64,000 nucleotides of DNA from Rhizobium sp. TH2. GTDB taxonomy: Bacteria; Pseudomonadota; Alphaproteobacteria; Rhizobiales; Rhizobiaceae. Within the stretch, counting starts at the first letter, position 1. Each line of letters starts with the position of its first letter. The DNA is taken from contig NZ_CP062231.1 of assembly GCF_024707525.1 (NCBI RefSeq), positions 1,736,001 through 1,800,000 on the forward strand. Direction: 5' to 3'. Below are positions 41,832 to 50,004 of the stretch, piece by piece. A model generated the notes under the pieces. That model was not told the origin of the DNA. It ran no database searches and saw nothing but the letters and a program-made list of their open reading frames with translations. A program made the translations under genes and the position numbers.

Positions 41832-42884
41832 ATGCTACAGACACCGACAGTGCATTTCGAAGCGGCGAGCACGCTTGCCGTGGTGGTGTCATCAAATGAA
41901 CCGCTGCTTTTCCTGTCCGACGATCTGAAGGTCATTGCAGCGAGCGCTTCGTTCTGCAGGGCCTTCGGGATCGATCCTGCTTCAGTTCCCGGTAGCCGCC
42001 TTGGCGAACTTGGAAACGGCGAATGGGCCATGCCAAAGCTTGAGTCATTGCTGAAAGCCACCGCTTCAGGAAGTGCGAACATCGAAGCCTACGAAATAGA
42101 CCTCAAGCGGCCAAACCAGAAAATACGGCAGTTGGTCGTCAATGCACGGACGCTCGATGACGGCGACCTCGATCACATTCGCCTCCTTCTAGCCGTAACG
42201 GACGTGACCGATGTGCGCGCCGAAGCCCGACTGAAAGATGACCTCGTTCGTGATAAAGCCATCCTGCTACAGGAGGTCCAGCACCGGGTCGCGAACAGTC
42301 TCCAGATCATTGCAAGCGTTCTGATGCAGAGCGCACGCCGGGTTCAGTCGGAGGAAGCGCGCGGACATCTTCATAACGCCCATAGCCGGGTCATGTCGAT
42401 CGCAGCCCTGCAACAGCAACTCTCGACCTCCCACGGCGGCAGTGTTGAGCTCCGTGCCTATTTTACGCAGCTTGGCCAAAGCCTTGGCGCGTCAATGATA
42501 GCCGACCCCGACCGGCTCTCGATTCAGGTGACGGTCGATGACAGCGCGGTGGATCCGGACGTTTCCGTGAGCTTGGGGCTGATCGTGACCGAGCTTGTCA
42601 TCAACGCCCTCAAGCACGCCTTTCCCGACGAGCGAACAGGCACGATCGTCATCGACTATCGATCGTCGGGCAACGACTGGACTCTTTCGATTGCCGACAA
42701 CGGCATCGGTATGCCGGTGGGAAGCGATGCACCCAAGGCGGGACTGGGGACTGGCATCATTGAGGCGCTCGTCAAGAACCTGGACGGCGAAATTAAGTTG
42801 AGCGATGCCGGCCCCGGCACCGTCGTTACAATCAGCCATCGGGAAAGCGCCGGTCTCCATGCCGATCTTTCTACAGCGGCGTAG
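41832..42884 (+). CDS. sensor histidine kinase, PAS plus HisKA_2/HWE-like, 350 aa
   Basis: The PAS-like domain (about 20-135; PLLFLSDDLKVIAASASFCRAFGID) has no evident chromophore site. The phospho-acceptor region LLQEVQHRVANSLQIIASVLMQ is the HisKA_2/HWE type with HRVxNSL; the ATPase domain has LIVTELVINALKHAFP (N box), LSIADNGIGMP (G1) and GLGTGIIEALVKNLDG (G2). No membrane span, so cytoplasmic. Start at 41832 because GAGGG lies 7 bases upstream; a TTG at 41769 could extend it. Such kinases often feed stress responses; the regulator downstream is the likely partner. Confidence 0.88.
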   Translation: MLQTPTVHFEAASTLAVVVSSNEPLLFLSDDLKVIAASASFCRAFGIDPASVPGSRLGELGNGEWAMPKLESLLKATASGSANIEAYEIDLKRPNQKIRQLVVNARTLDDGDLDHIRLLLAVTDVTDVRAEARLKDDLVRDKAILLQEVQHRVANSLQIIASVLMQSARRVQSEEARGHLHNAHSRVMSIAALQQQLSTSHGGSVELRAYFTQLGQSLGASMIADPDRLSIQVTVDDSAVDPDVSVSLGLIVTELVINALKHAFPDERTGTIVIDYRSSGNDWTLSIADNGIGMPVGSDAPKAGLGTGIIEALVKNLDGEIKLSDAGPGTVVTISHRESAGLHADLSTAA

Positions 42885-42957
42885 GAACCAAATTGCCCCC
42901 GACGCGCTATACAATCGCAGCCCTCGAGGCGGCCCACCCTCGTATACCGAGTGAACG

Positions 42958-43356
42958 ATGAATAACGGCAAACCGGTCGTCCTAGTCGTCGAAGACAGTC
43001 CCTTGATACGAATGGGTGCCGTCAATCTGGTGTTGTCGGCAGGATACGAAGCGCTTGAGGCATGCGATGCGGACGAGGCAATTCGCGTCCTTGAATCGCG
43101 AGACGACGTCGATCTGGTTTTCACGGATGTTCAGATGCCGGGGACGATGGACGGCATCAAGCTATCCCATTACATCCGGAATCGATGGCCGCCTGTAAAG
43201 CTGATGGTTGCATCTGGCGCGGCCATTCTCGAAGAGAGCAGCCTGCCCGTGGGGAGCAGATTCTTCTCGAAACCCTATGACGACCACGCGATTACAGATG
43301 CAATGGCCCGCCTGTTGGCGAGCGATATTCCACACGCCTCCACCATCGCGACGTAA
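42958..43356 (+). CDS. single-domain response regulator, 132 aa
   Basis: Receiver-only protein: acidic pocket VVLVVEDSPLIRMG, phospho-acceptor Asp (about residue 57) in LVFTDVQMPGTMDG, Ser/Ala switch at MVASGAA, and Lys in FFSKPY. The FTDVxMPGxMDG form is typical of receivers paired with HWE kinases. Lies 73 bp after the kinase gene on the same strand. No output domain, so it may act as a phosphate sink or by protein contact. Confidence 0.92.
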   Translation: MNNGKPVVLVVEDSPLIRMGAVNLVLSAGYEALEACDADEAIRVLESRDDVDLVFTDVQMPGTMDGIKLSHYIRNRWPPVKLMVASGAAILEESSLPVGSRFFSKPYDDHAITDAMARLLASDIPHASTIAT

Positions 43357-43868
43357 TTCCTGACAGATCCAGGAACAATTGTAGGAAAATATTCCTCACC
43401 TATCTTCCCAAATCTCCAACTCCATGCCATAATCCCTCCCGTTCCGCATCGGCTACACCTTGAGGCGTCAGGGCGAGGCGGGACCGGTGACCGGCTTGGA
43501 GAAGCGACGTAAATCTCCATGCCGGGCGTCCGCGAGAAGGGCCAGTCCTCTGGGGACGGCAGCGGAAACGCTGAGTTTCGCCCCGGACGTGCGCTGTAGC
43601 GCACACATATCCGCCTCCAGTCCTCGACAGGGATGGAGATACGGGGGCAGTGCTGGCGAGTTCGGGGATGGAGACACCGAGAGCGGGGCACGGATACGTG
43701 TCTTAACGGTCGCGAAAGCGGCCATATAACTCGGCACGGAGACGTGCCCCGGCCGATCCTTCATGCGAAGGCAAGGGATCGGGGATGTGCATGGTCATAC
43801 CACGGGGTGGAAAAGCTCGCGTGAACGCGGAGGTGTATTTTAAGGGAATCCAATGATGCAAAAGGGAC
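43357..43868. other. non-coding stretch, part of an 834-bp gap before purM
   Basis: No intact gene. On the minus strand, pieces of three frames between 43400 and 43764 read like fragments of one degraded sequence (for example LTPQGVADAER near 43430), with no start or length to support a gene. It may be a decayed gene or a dispersed repeat unit. The GCGCTGTAGCGC palindrome near 43591 lies inside. Confidence 0.4.
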
Positions 43869-44070
43869 ACCCCTCACCAACTTCGGCCAGGCATTCGCCT
43901 GCGGCTCACGCGGCCTTCGTATCCTCTCCCGCAGGGGAGAGGTAGGGTGCCACGCTCGCCACCTTCACTTGAGGCAAGGGGGTGCCACGGGTTTTACCTC
44001 TCCCCCTGCGGGAGAGGATAGCAAGTCCGTGAGAGGCGAAGCCGATCACTGGACGCGCTTGGTGAGGGGT
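43869..44070. repeat. 202-bp intergenic element with nested inverted repeats
   Basis: Outer arms ACCCCTCACCAA (43869-43880) and TTGGTGAGGGGT (44059-44070) are perfectly complementary. Inner arms TATCCTCTCCCGCAGGGGAGAGGTA (43920-43944, quoted in parts: TATCCTCTCCCG, CAGGGGAGAGGTA) and 43995-44020 are complementary with one extra base. The layout resembles rhizobial palindromic mosaic repeats or a MITE. Confidence 0.75.
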
Positions 44071-44190
44071 GCTGGCCGGACGCACACCCCTTCTCCTGAG
44101 GAAATCCCGCACTTCCCGCATCTGCCCACTGGCAATCCCGCATTCTATTCGCTATTCGCTACCCGCAATTGACCCTTCCGGAGCCCCGAT

Positions 44191-45264
44191 ATGACCGACG
44201 CCCCAAAAAACGGCCTGACCTACAGCGATGCGGGCGTCGATATCGATGCCGGCAACCTGATGGTCGAGAAGATCAAGCCGCTGGTGCGCTCGACGAAGAG
44301 GCCGGGTGCGGATACCGAGATCGGTGGCTTCGGAGGCCTGTTTGACCTGAAGGCCGCGGGCTTCATCGATCCGATCCTGGTGGCCGCCAATGACGGCGTC
44401 GGCACCAAGCTCAAGGTGGCGATCGATGCGGGCAAGCATGACACGGTCGGCATCGACCTCGTCGCCATGTGCGTCAACGACCTCGTCGTGCAGGCGGCCG
44501 AGCCCCTGCTGTTTCTCGACTATTTCGCCACCGGCAAGCTCGATCCCGACCAGGGTGCCGCGATCGTTGCGGGCATTGCCGAAGGCTGCCGCCAGGCCGG
44601 CTGCGCGCTGATCGGCGGCGAGACCGCCGAAATGCCGGGCATGTACCGCGATGGCGACTATGATCTGGCGGGCTTTGCCGTGGGTGCCGCCGAGCGCGGC
44701 CAGCTGCTGCCATCAGGCGACATCGCCGAGGGCGACGTGATCCTCGGCCTCGCTTCCTCCGGCGTCCATTCCAATGGCTATTCGCTGGTGCGCAAGATCG
44801 TCGAGCTCTCCGGCCTCGGCTGGGATGCCACCGCACCTTTCGACGCCGAAAAGACGCTCGGCGAAGCGCTGCTGGAACCGACGAAAATCTACGTGAAGCC
44901 GCTGCTCAAGACGATCCGCGAGACCGGCGCGATCAAGGCGCTCGCGCATATCACCGGTGGCGGCTTTCCGGAAAACATTCCGCGCGTGCTGCCGAAGGCG
45001 CTCGCGGCCGAAGTCGATCTCGCGGCCATCCCCGTCAAGCCGGTCTTCCGCTGGCTGGCATCGACGGGCGGCGTCGCGGAAAAGGAAATGCTGCGCACCT
45101 TCAACTGCGGCATCGGCATGATCGCCGTCGTTCCCGCCGACAAGGCGGCCGAAGTCGCCGCCGTACTGACTGCCGAAGGCGAGACCGTCGTGACACTCGG
45201 CCGGATGATCGCCCGGGCCGAAGGCGCCGCCGGCGTCAGCTACAAGGGCACGCTCGCCCTATGA
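44191..45264 (+). CDS. purM: phosphoribosylformylglycinamidine cyclo-ligase
   Basis: AIR synthetase, fifth step of purine synthesis: ATP-dependent ring closure of FGAM to [18 protein letters not shown] opens the protein, [16 protein letters not shown] and [23 protein letters not shown] are the signature of the family, and [11 protein letters not shown] and [16 protein letters not shown] follow. 357 residues is normal. purN overlaps it by four bases, the usual purMN pair. Confidence 0.98.
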   Translation: MTDAPKNGLTYSDAGVDIDAGNLMVEKIKPLVRSTKRPGADTEIGGFGGLFDLKAAGFIDPILVAANDGVGTKLKVAIDAGKHDTVGIDLVAMCVNDLVVQAAEPLLFLDYFATGKLDPDQGAAIVAGIAEGCRQAGCALIGGETAEMPGMYRDGDYDLAGFAVGAAERGQLLPSGDIAEGDVILGLASSGVHSNGYSLVRKIVELSGLGWDATAPFDAEKTLGEALLEPTKIYVKPLLKTIRETGAIKALAHITGGGFPENIPRVLPKALAAEVDLAAIPVKPVFRWLASTGGVAEKEMLRTFNCGIGMIAVVPADKAAEVAAVLTAEGETVVTLGRMIARAEGAAGVSYKGTLAL

Positions 45265-45881
45265 CGTCTCCCCGCAAGCGCGCTGCGATCATGATCTCGG
45301 GCGGCGGCTCCAACATGGCCGCCCTGATCGCGGCATCGCGGGAGCCGGATTATCCCGTGGAATTCGTGGGCGTGATCTCGGACCACGCGAATGCTGGCGG
45401 ACTGGCAAAGGCCGAAGCCGCCGATGTGCCGGCCATCGCCTTCGAGCGCAAGCACTTTGCCTCCAAGGCCGCCCATGAGGCTGCGATCCTTGCCCATCTC
45501 GCAAGCCTCAACCTCGACCTGATCTGCCTCGCCGGCTACATGCGGCTGCTCTCGCCGGATTTCATCCATGCCTGGCGCGGTCGCATCATCAACATCCACC
45601 CATCGCTCCTGCCGCTCTATCCCGGCCTTCACACCCATCAGCGGGCAATCGATGCCGGCGCGAAGCTCGCCGGCTGCAGCGTCCACTTCGTCACCGAAGG
45701 CGTCGATGAGGGCCCGATCGTCGCGCAGGCTGCGGTGCCGGTCCTTGCCGGGGACACCGCCGAGACGCTTGCCGCCCGTATCCTGAAAGCCGAGCACAAG
45801 CTCTATGCGCTGGCGCTCCGCAAGGTCGCCGGCGGCACGACCACGACCGACGGAGCAGCGCAGCTTATCTCGTTGGGCTGA
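45261..45881 (+). CDS. purN: phosphoribosylglycinamide formyltransferase
   Basis: GAR transformylase using 10-formyl-tetrahydrofolate, third step of purine synthesis. The N-terminal [15 protein letters not shown], the active-site segment [18 protein letters not shown] (Asn and His of the catalytic triad) and [18 protein letters not shown] with the catalytic Asp are all present. 206 residues fits. Its ATG overlaps the purM TGA (ATGA), so the two enzymes are made together. Confidence 0.98.
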   Translation: MTSPRKRAAIMISGGGSNMAALIAASREPDYPVEFVGVISDHANAGGLAKAEAADVPAIAFERKHFASKAAHEAAILAHLASLNLDLICLAGYMRLLSPDFIHAWRGRIINIHPSLLPLYPGLHTHQRAIDAGAKLAGCSVHFVTEGVDEGPIVAQAAVPVLAGDTAETLAARILKAEHKLYALALRKVAGGTTTTDGAAQLISLG

Positions 45882-45884
45882 TTG

Positions 45885-46003
45885 CCCCTCACCCTAACCC
45901 TCTCCCCGTAAGAACGGGGAGAGGGGACGCTGGAGGCACTGCCGCTGCCACGAGTCCCTTCTCCCCGCCTGCGGGGAGAAGATGCCGGCAGGCAGATGAG
46001 GGG
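45885..46003. repeat. 119-bp palindromic intergenic element
   Basis: Bounded by CCCCTCA (45885-45891) and TGAGGGG (45997-46003). Inside are two hairpins: CTCTCCCCGT-AAGA-ACGGGGAGAG (45900-45923) and CTTCTCCCCGC-CT-GCGGGGAGAAG (45958-45981). It starts 3 bp after the purN stop and may double as a terminator or mRNA stabiliser. Same CCCCTCACC edge as the element before purM. Confidence 0.75.
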
Positions 46004-46152
46004 CAGTCTCGGTTGAAACAGATCGATAAAAATCGATCCAATCCGCTGACCGCAAATAAACCGCCCCCGCATTCATCCCCGCCCCAGAATCCCGCGTTAA
46101 GATCAATTTAACGGCGTTGCCCGCCAATGGGATTATATTCAAAGGGATCGTC

Positions 46153-46980
46153 ATGCGGAAACTCGTGTCCATATGGACTGTATTGCCCAAGGGACAGCAG
46201 CTTTTCCTCGTGGCGCTGGCCACGTTCATCGTCATTCCCTTCGTCGTGCTGCTCTTCCTGCAGATCTACAACGCCTATCACCTGACCCAGCTCGGCAACG
46301 ATATCGCGATCAAGGAGAACGAGTGGAAGATCGCGGCCGCCAGGCTCAACGCCAATGTCGATCCGGAAAGCCTGAAGAGCCCCGCCAACCAGTTCGCCTA
46401 CAAGCTCATGGAAGTCCATGACGACATGGTTGCCGAACGCCGGGTGATCGTCACCATCCAGCAGCCGCTCGGCGAGAAGAAGCTGAAATCCGGCAAGACA
46501 TTCACCGACGATCAGCTCCTCAATGCCGCCTCCGAGAAGATCAACGACATGGGCGAGGCCGAATGCGCCGCCATGCTCGAGACGCTCGCCGGCAGTTGCA
46601 CCGTGATGTCCGCGACGGGCCGCGCGCTCGGCACCAATGCCTACGAATACCAGTTGCAGCTCGCCTTCGCCGAAAAGAGCAAGCTCGGCACCGTCGATCC
46701 CACGATGTCCTATGAATTCCTGGTGACCAAATCGAGCCCCGGCAAGGCCGCGACTTCCTCACGCGTCTATTTCGAGAAGGCCGGGGGCCTGCGCCAGCGC
46801 ATCTACCAGGATGTCGCCGATACCTGTGCCGCCATGCGCAAGAAATCGGGCAATTGCAGCATCACCGCGCTGTCGGTCGCCTCCAAGCTGGACCGTGGCA
46901 CGCCGATGGTCCGGGTTTCGGCGTCCGCGGCTTACGCCAGCCTTGTGCGGGCATCCGAAGTGACTGCCAGCACCCGTTGA
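46153..46980 (+). CDS. membrane-anchored protein of unknown function with internal repeat, 275 aa
   Basis: Not recognised. ATG at 46153 with AAAGGGA upstream. One N-terminal membrane span (LFLVALATFIVIPFVVLLFLQIY, residues 16-38) anchors a soluble, probably periplasmic domain. Two similar units are visible: ECAAMLETLAGSCTV near 140 and TCAAMRKKSGNCSI near 225, each a CAAM helix, a second Cys 9-11 residues later and a beta strand. The two Cys in each unit could form a disulfide. It precedes the omptin gene by 54 bp on the same strand. Confidence 0.75.
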   Translation: MRKLVSIWTVLPKGQQLFLVALATFIVIPFVVLLFLQIYNAYHLTQLGNDIAIKENEWKIAAARLNANVDPESLKSPANQFAYKLMEVHDDMVAERRVIVTIQQPLGEKKLKSGKTFTDDQLLNAASEKINDMGEAECAAMLETLAGSCTVMSATGRALGTNAYEYQLQLAFAEKSKLGTVDPTMSYEFLVTKSSPGKAATSSRVYFEKAGGLRQRIYQDVADTCAAMRKKSGNCSITALSVASKLDRGTPMVRVSASAAYASLVRASEVTASTR

Positions 46981-47034
46981 AGCCTCTCCAATCGGTGATA
47001 TCCTCGAACTCCCGGTGATTTGGAGAGATTCGCC

Positions 47035-47964
47035 ATGAATTTTCGCGCATTGGCCGCCTGCATGACGCTAGTTTCAGCACCGGTCGCATCGCAGGCGGGC
47101 GACATGCTGCTCTCATCGGCCGATGGCACGGTGATCTTCCGCGGCAGCTACGGCATCACCGCCGTCAAGGCCAATGAGCTGGTCTGGGAGGGCAAGGCGA
47201 AGGTCTCGCAGCTGATCTGGAAAAGCCAGGGCATCAGCACTTTCACGGGTGACGCGACATTCGCGCTCGACAAATCTTTCTATTTGAAGGCAATCGGCAC
47301 GATTGGCTTCGGCGGCGATGGCTACATGGCCGATTACGACTGGTTCAATCCGGGCGGCCCCTGGACCCACCGCTCGCAGCATCCCGACACGCGTCTCGAC
47401 CACTATTTCGCGCTCGGCCTCGAGGCTGGCCGCGAGGTCCTCTCCTACGACGGCACGGCGGTCTCGCTCGGCGGCGGCTTCAAATATACCGACGTCAAAT
47501 GGTCGGCCTATGGCGGCTCCTACGTCTATTCCGACACCGGCTTCCGCGCCGACCGGGGCAAATTCCCGGATGGCGAGAAGGGCATTTCCTACCAGCAGCA
47601 ATGGCCGGTGCCGTATCTCGGCGTCAATCTCAGCCATACCGAAGGCGCCTGGACATTCGGCAGCGCGCTGCAGGGCGGCATCGCGGTCAATGCCGACGGC
47701 ACCGACGACCACTGGATGCGCGACCTGCGCTTCATCGACCATTTCGACACGACGCCGGCCGTCATGATCTCGGCATCGGCCGAATACGAATTCCGGCCGG
47801 ACACCGCCTTCTATCTCTCGGGATCGTTCGACCATATGTTCAGGACCCGGGCGGATACCGACGAGATCGACAAACTCACCGGCGACAAACACAAATTTCC
47901 CGATGGCGCCGGCGCGGATTATCAATCCGTGACCGTGTCGCTCGGGCTGAGGGGGAGGTTCTGA
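47035..47964 (+). CDS. omptin-family outer membrane protease, 309 aa
   Basis: Ten-strand beta-barrel aspartate protease of the OmpT/Pla type. Signal peptide MNFRALAACMTLVSAPVASQAG. Landmarks: ADYDWFNPGGPWTHRSQHPDTRLD parallels the OmpT segment DQDWMDSSNPGTWT/SRHPDT with the first catalytic Asp pair region, and TDDHWMRDLRF parallels Pla DEHHMRDLTF with the catalytic Asp-His pair. The C-terminus VTVSLGLRGRF ends in Phe. GGAGAG lies about 9 bases upstream. It probably cleaves peptides at the cell surface, perhaps with lipopolysaccharide as cofactor. Confidence 0.88.
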   Translation: MNFRALAACMTLVSAPVASQAGDMLLSSADGTVIFRGSYGITAVKANELVWEGKAKVSQLIWKSQGISTFTGDATFALDKSFYLKAIGTIGFGGDGYMADYDWFNPGGPWTHRSQHPDTRLDHYFALGLEAGREVLSYDGTAVSLGGGFKYTDVKWSAYGGSYVYSDTGFRADRGKFPDGEKGISYQQQWPVPYLGVNLSHTEGAWTFGSALQGGIAVNADGTDDHWMRDLRFIDHFDTTPAVMISASAEYEFRPDTAFYLSGSFDHMFRTRADTDEIDKLTGDKHKFPDGAGADYQSVTVSLGLRGRF

Positions 47965-48068
47965 ACTTGTGTACACGGCGTTTGACCGATCACAAGATGT
48001 CGCACCCTTGACCACCCCTCCATCCCCGTCATATTGCCATGACGCAATTCACGGGGATGCGACGACCG

Positions 48069-49217
48069 ATGACCACTCATATCTCGGGCAGGAGCCTGCG
48101 CCGCCAGATATACTTCTGGCTTCTCGTGCTGGCTGCCTTCATCGGCTTCCTGATGCTGTTCTCCTCGATCCTGCTGCCCTTCGTGGCGGGCATGGCGCTC
48201 GCTTATTTCCTCGATCCGGTCGCCGACCGGCTGCAGCGCTGGGGTTTTTCGCGCATGGCGGCGACCTCGGTGATCCTCATGTCCTTCGTCATCCTGCTGA
48301 CGATCGCGCTGATGATCATCGTGCCCCTTCTCGCGAGCCAGGCCGCCGATTTTGCCAAGAACGTGCCGGGTTACGTGACCTCGCTGCAGGGCATTCTCGC
48401 GGAGACCAATTCGACACTCGTGCCCGACTGGCTGAAGGGTCAGATGGGTACGCTCAAGGAAAATGTCGGCAAGTATATCGGCGAGGGCGCTACGTTCATC
48501 GCCGGCGTCTTCGTGCAGATCTGGGCCTCGGGCAAGGCGCTGGTCGATATCCTGTCGCTGCTGGTGATTACGCCGGTGGTTGCCTTCTACCTGCTCCTCG
48601 ACTGGGACAAGATGATTGCCAAGGTCGATCGCTGGGTGCCGCGCGACTGGACTGATGTGGTGCGGCGGCTTGCCGGCGAGATGGATCATGCGATCGCCGG
48701 CTTCGTGCGCGGCCAGGGCACGATCTGCATCGTCCTGGCGGTGTTGTACGGTGGCAGCCTGTCGCTGGCGGGCTTGAATTTCGGTCTGCTGATCGGCATC
48801 GTGTCGGGGCTGGTATCCTTCATTCCCTATGTCGGTTCGCTGCTCGGACTGGTGCTGTCGGTGGGCGTGGCGCTCGTCCAGTTCTGGCCGGATTATCCCT
48901 GGATCGGGCTGATCGCCGCGATTTTCTTCGTCGGCCAGATCATCGACGGCTATGTACTGCAGCCGAAGCTGATCGGCGAGCGTATCGGGCTTCATCCGGT
49001 ATGGCTGATGTTCGCGCTGCTGGCCTTTGGCTCGCTGTTCGGCTTCGTCGGCCTGCTGGTGGCGGTGCCCGTCTCGGCCTGCATCGCGGTGCTGGTGCGC
49101 TACGCGCTATCGCGCTATCTCGACAGTGACCTCTATCATGGCGACGCCATGCCGGATGCCGACAAGCCGCAGATCATTGCCGAGGACGCGACTATCCTGA
49201 TCGTCAAGGAAAAGTGA
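48069..49217 (+). CDS. AI-2E family transporter/permease (PerM type), 382 aa
   Basis: Inner-membrane protein with seven to eight spans: IYFWLLVLAAFIGFLMLFSSIL, ATSVILMSFVILLTIALMIIVPLL, and the conserved C-terminal GIVSGLVSFIPYVGSLLGLVLSVGVAL and QIIDGYVLQPKLIGERIGLHPVWLMFAL regions that define the family. The substrate is not known; some members export autoinducer-2 or act as Na+/H+ antiporters. The start is uncertain: ATG 48069 is preferred with GGGGA 11 bases upstream, 48039 is possible. hdaA follows by 13 bp. Confidence 0.88.
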   Translation: MTTHISGRSLRRQIYFWLLVLAAFIGFLMLFSSILLPFVAGMALAYFLDPVADRLQRWGFSRMAATSVILMSFVILLTIALMIIVPLLASQAADFAKNVPGYVTSLQGILAETNSTLVPDWLKGQMGTLKENVGKYIGEGATFIAGVFVQIWASGKALVDILSLLVITPVVAFYLLLDWDKMIAKVDRWVPRDWTDVVRRLAGEMDHAIAGFVRGQGTICIVLAVLYGGSLSLAGLNFGLLIGIVSGLVSFIPYVGSLLGLVLSVGVALVQFWPDYPWIGLIAAIFFVGQIIDGYVLQPKLIGERIGLHPVWLMFALLAFGSLFGFVGLLVAVPVSACIAVLVRYALSRYLDSDLYHGDAMPDADKPQIIAEDATILIVKEK

Positions 49218-49230
49218 TAGGCTTGCTCGC

Positions 49231-49926
49231 ATGAAAGCCACCAGAGCCGCAAAGCCGGAGCAACTGCCGCTCGACCTGCGCCATGACGCGGCGACCGGGC
49301 GCGACGATCTCGTGATCTCCGATCCGGTGAGTGCGGCCGCCTCGATCATCGACCGCTGGCCGGACTGGGCGTCGCCGGTGGTCATCATCACCGGGCCCGA
49401 GGGCTCGGGCAAGTCGCATCTCGCCCAGGTCTGGCGCAGGAAGAGCGGCGCGAAGGCCGTGCGGCCGGTGGCTGGCTCCGGCGCCGTCGAGGCTGCGGGA
49501 GAGGGGCCGGTGCTGATAGAGGATGCCGATCGCGACGGCTTCGACGAGACCGAACTGTTCCACCTGATCAACGCGGTGCGTTCGGCCGGCACCAGCCTGC
49601 TGATCACGGCGCGGATCTGGCCGCTCGCCTGGGGAGTAAAACTTCCGGACCTCGTCTCGCGGCTGAAGGCGGCGACCACGGTCGAGATCGGTGCGCCCGA
49701 TGACATGTTGCTGTCGCAGATACTGGTCAAGCTGTTCGCCGACCGGCAATTGCAGGTCGATGACAAACTGATCGCCTATATCGTCTCGCGCATGGAGCGT
49801 TCGCTGGCCGCCGCGCAGACGATCGTCGAGCGGCTCGATACGCTGGCGCTGTCGCGGGGCACGCGGATTTCGCGCGCGCTGGCAGCCGAGGTGATGGGCG
49901 CGCTTTCCGAGCGCGAAGACGATTGA
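49231..49926 (+). CDS. hdaA: DnaA regulatory inactivator HdaA
   Basis: AAA+ protein that, bound to the sliding clamp, promotes ATP hydrolysis by DnaA and prevents re-initiation. The N-terminal QLPLDL (residues about 10-15) is the beta-clamp-binding motif. Walker A is ITGPEGSGKSHLA, Walker B region VLIEDADRD, and SRLKAATTVEIGAPDD with a sensor 2-like tail matches the DnaA/Hda group. The lid domain lacks the DnaA DNA-binding domain IV, as expected. 231 residues fits. Neighbour of ppk-ppx. Confidence 0.93.
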   Translation: MKATRAAKPEQLPLDLRHDAATGRDDLVISDPVSAAASIIDRWPDWASPVVIITGPEGSGKSHLAQVWRRKSGAKAVRPVAGSGAVEAAGEGPVLIEDADRDGFDETELFHLINAVRSAGTSLLITARIWPLAWGVKLPDLVSRLKAATTVEIGAPDDMLLSQILVKLFADRQLQVDDKLIAYIVSRMERSLAAAQTIVERLDTLALSRGTRISRALAAEVMGALSEREDD

Positions 49927-50004
49927 CTGTCACGGAACTGTCGTCATTCTGTAATAATTCAGGGCCGGATTGCTTTTATTGAATACTTGTATGGAGATGG
50001 CGGG

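Noticed and set aside
43468..43764. 98-codon minus-strand frame in the gap before purM
   Set aside because: No ribosome-binding site, Pro/Ser/Arg-rich, and the protein-like signal jumps between frames; treated as non-coding relic.
43869..46003. Repeated GC-rich palindromes as a possible CRISPR array
   Set aside because: Only inverted pairs with no regular spacing, no unique spacers of equal length and no cas genes.
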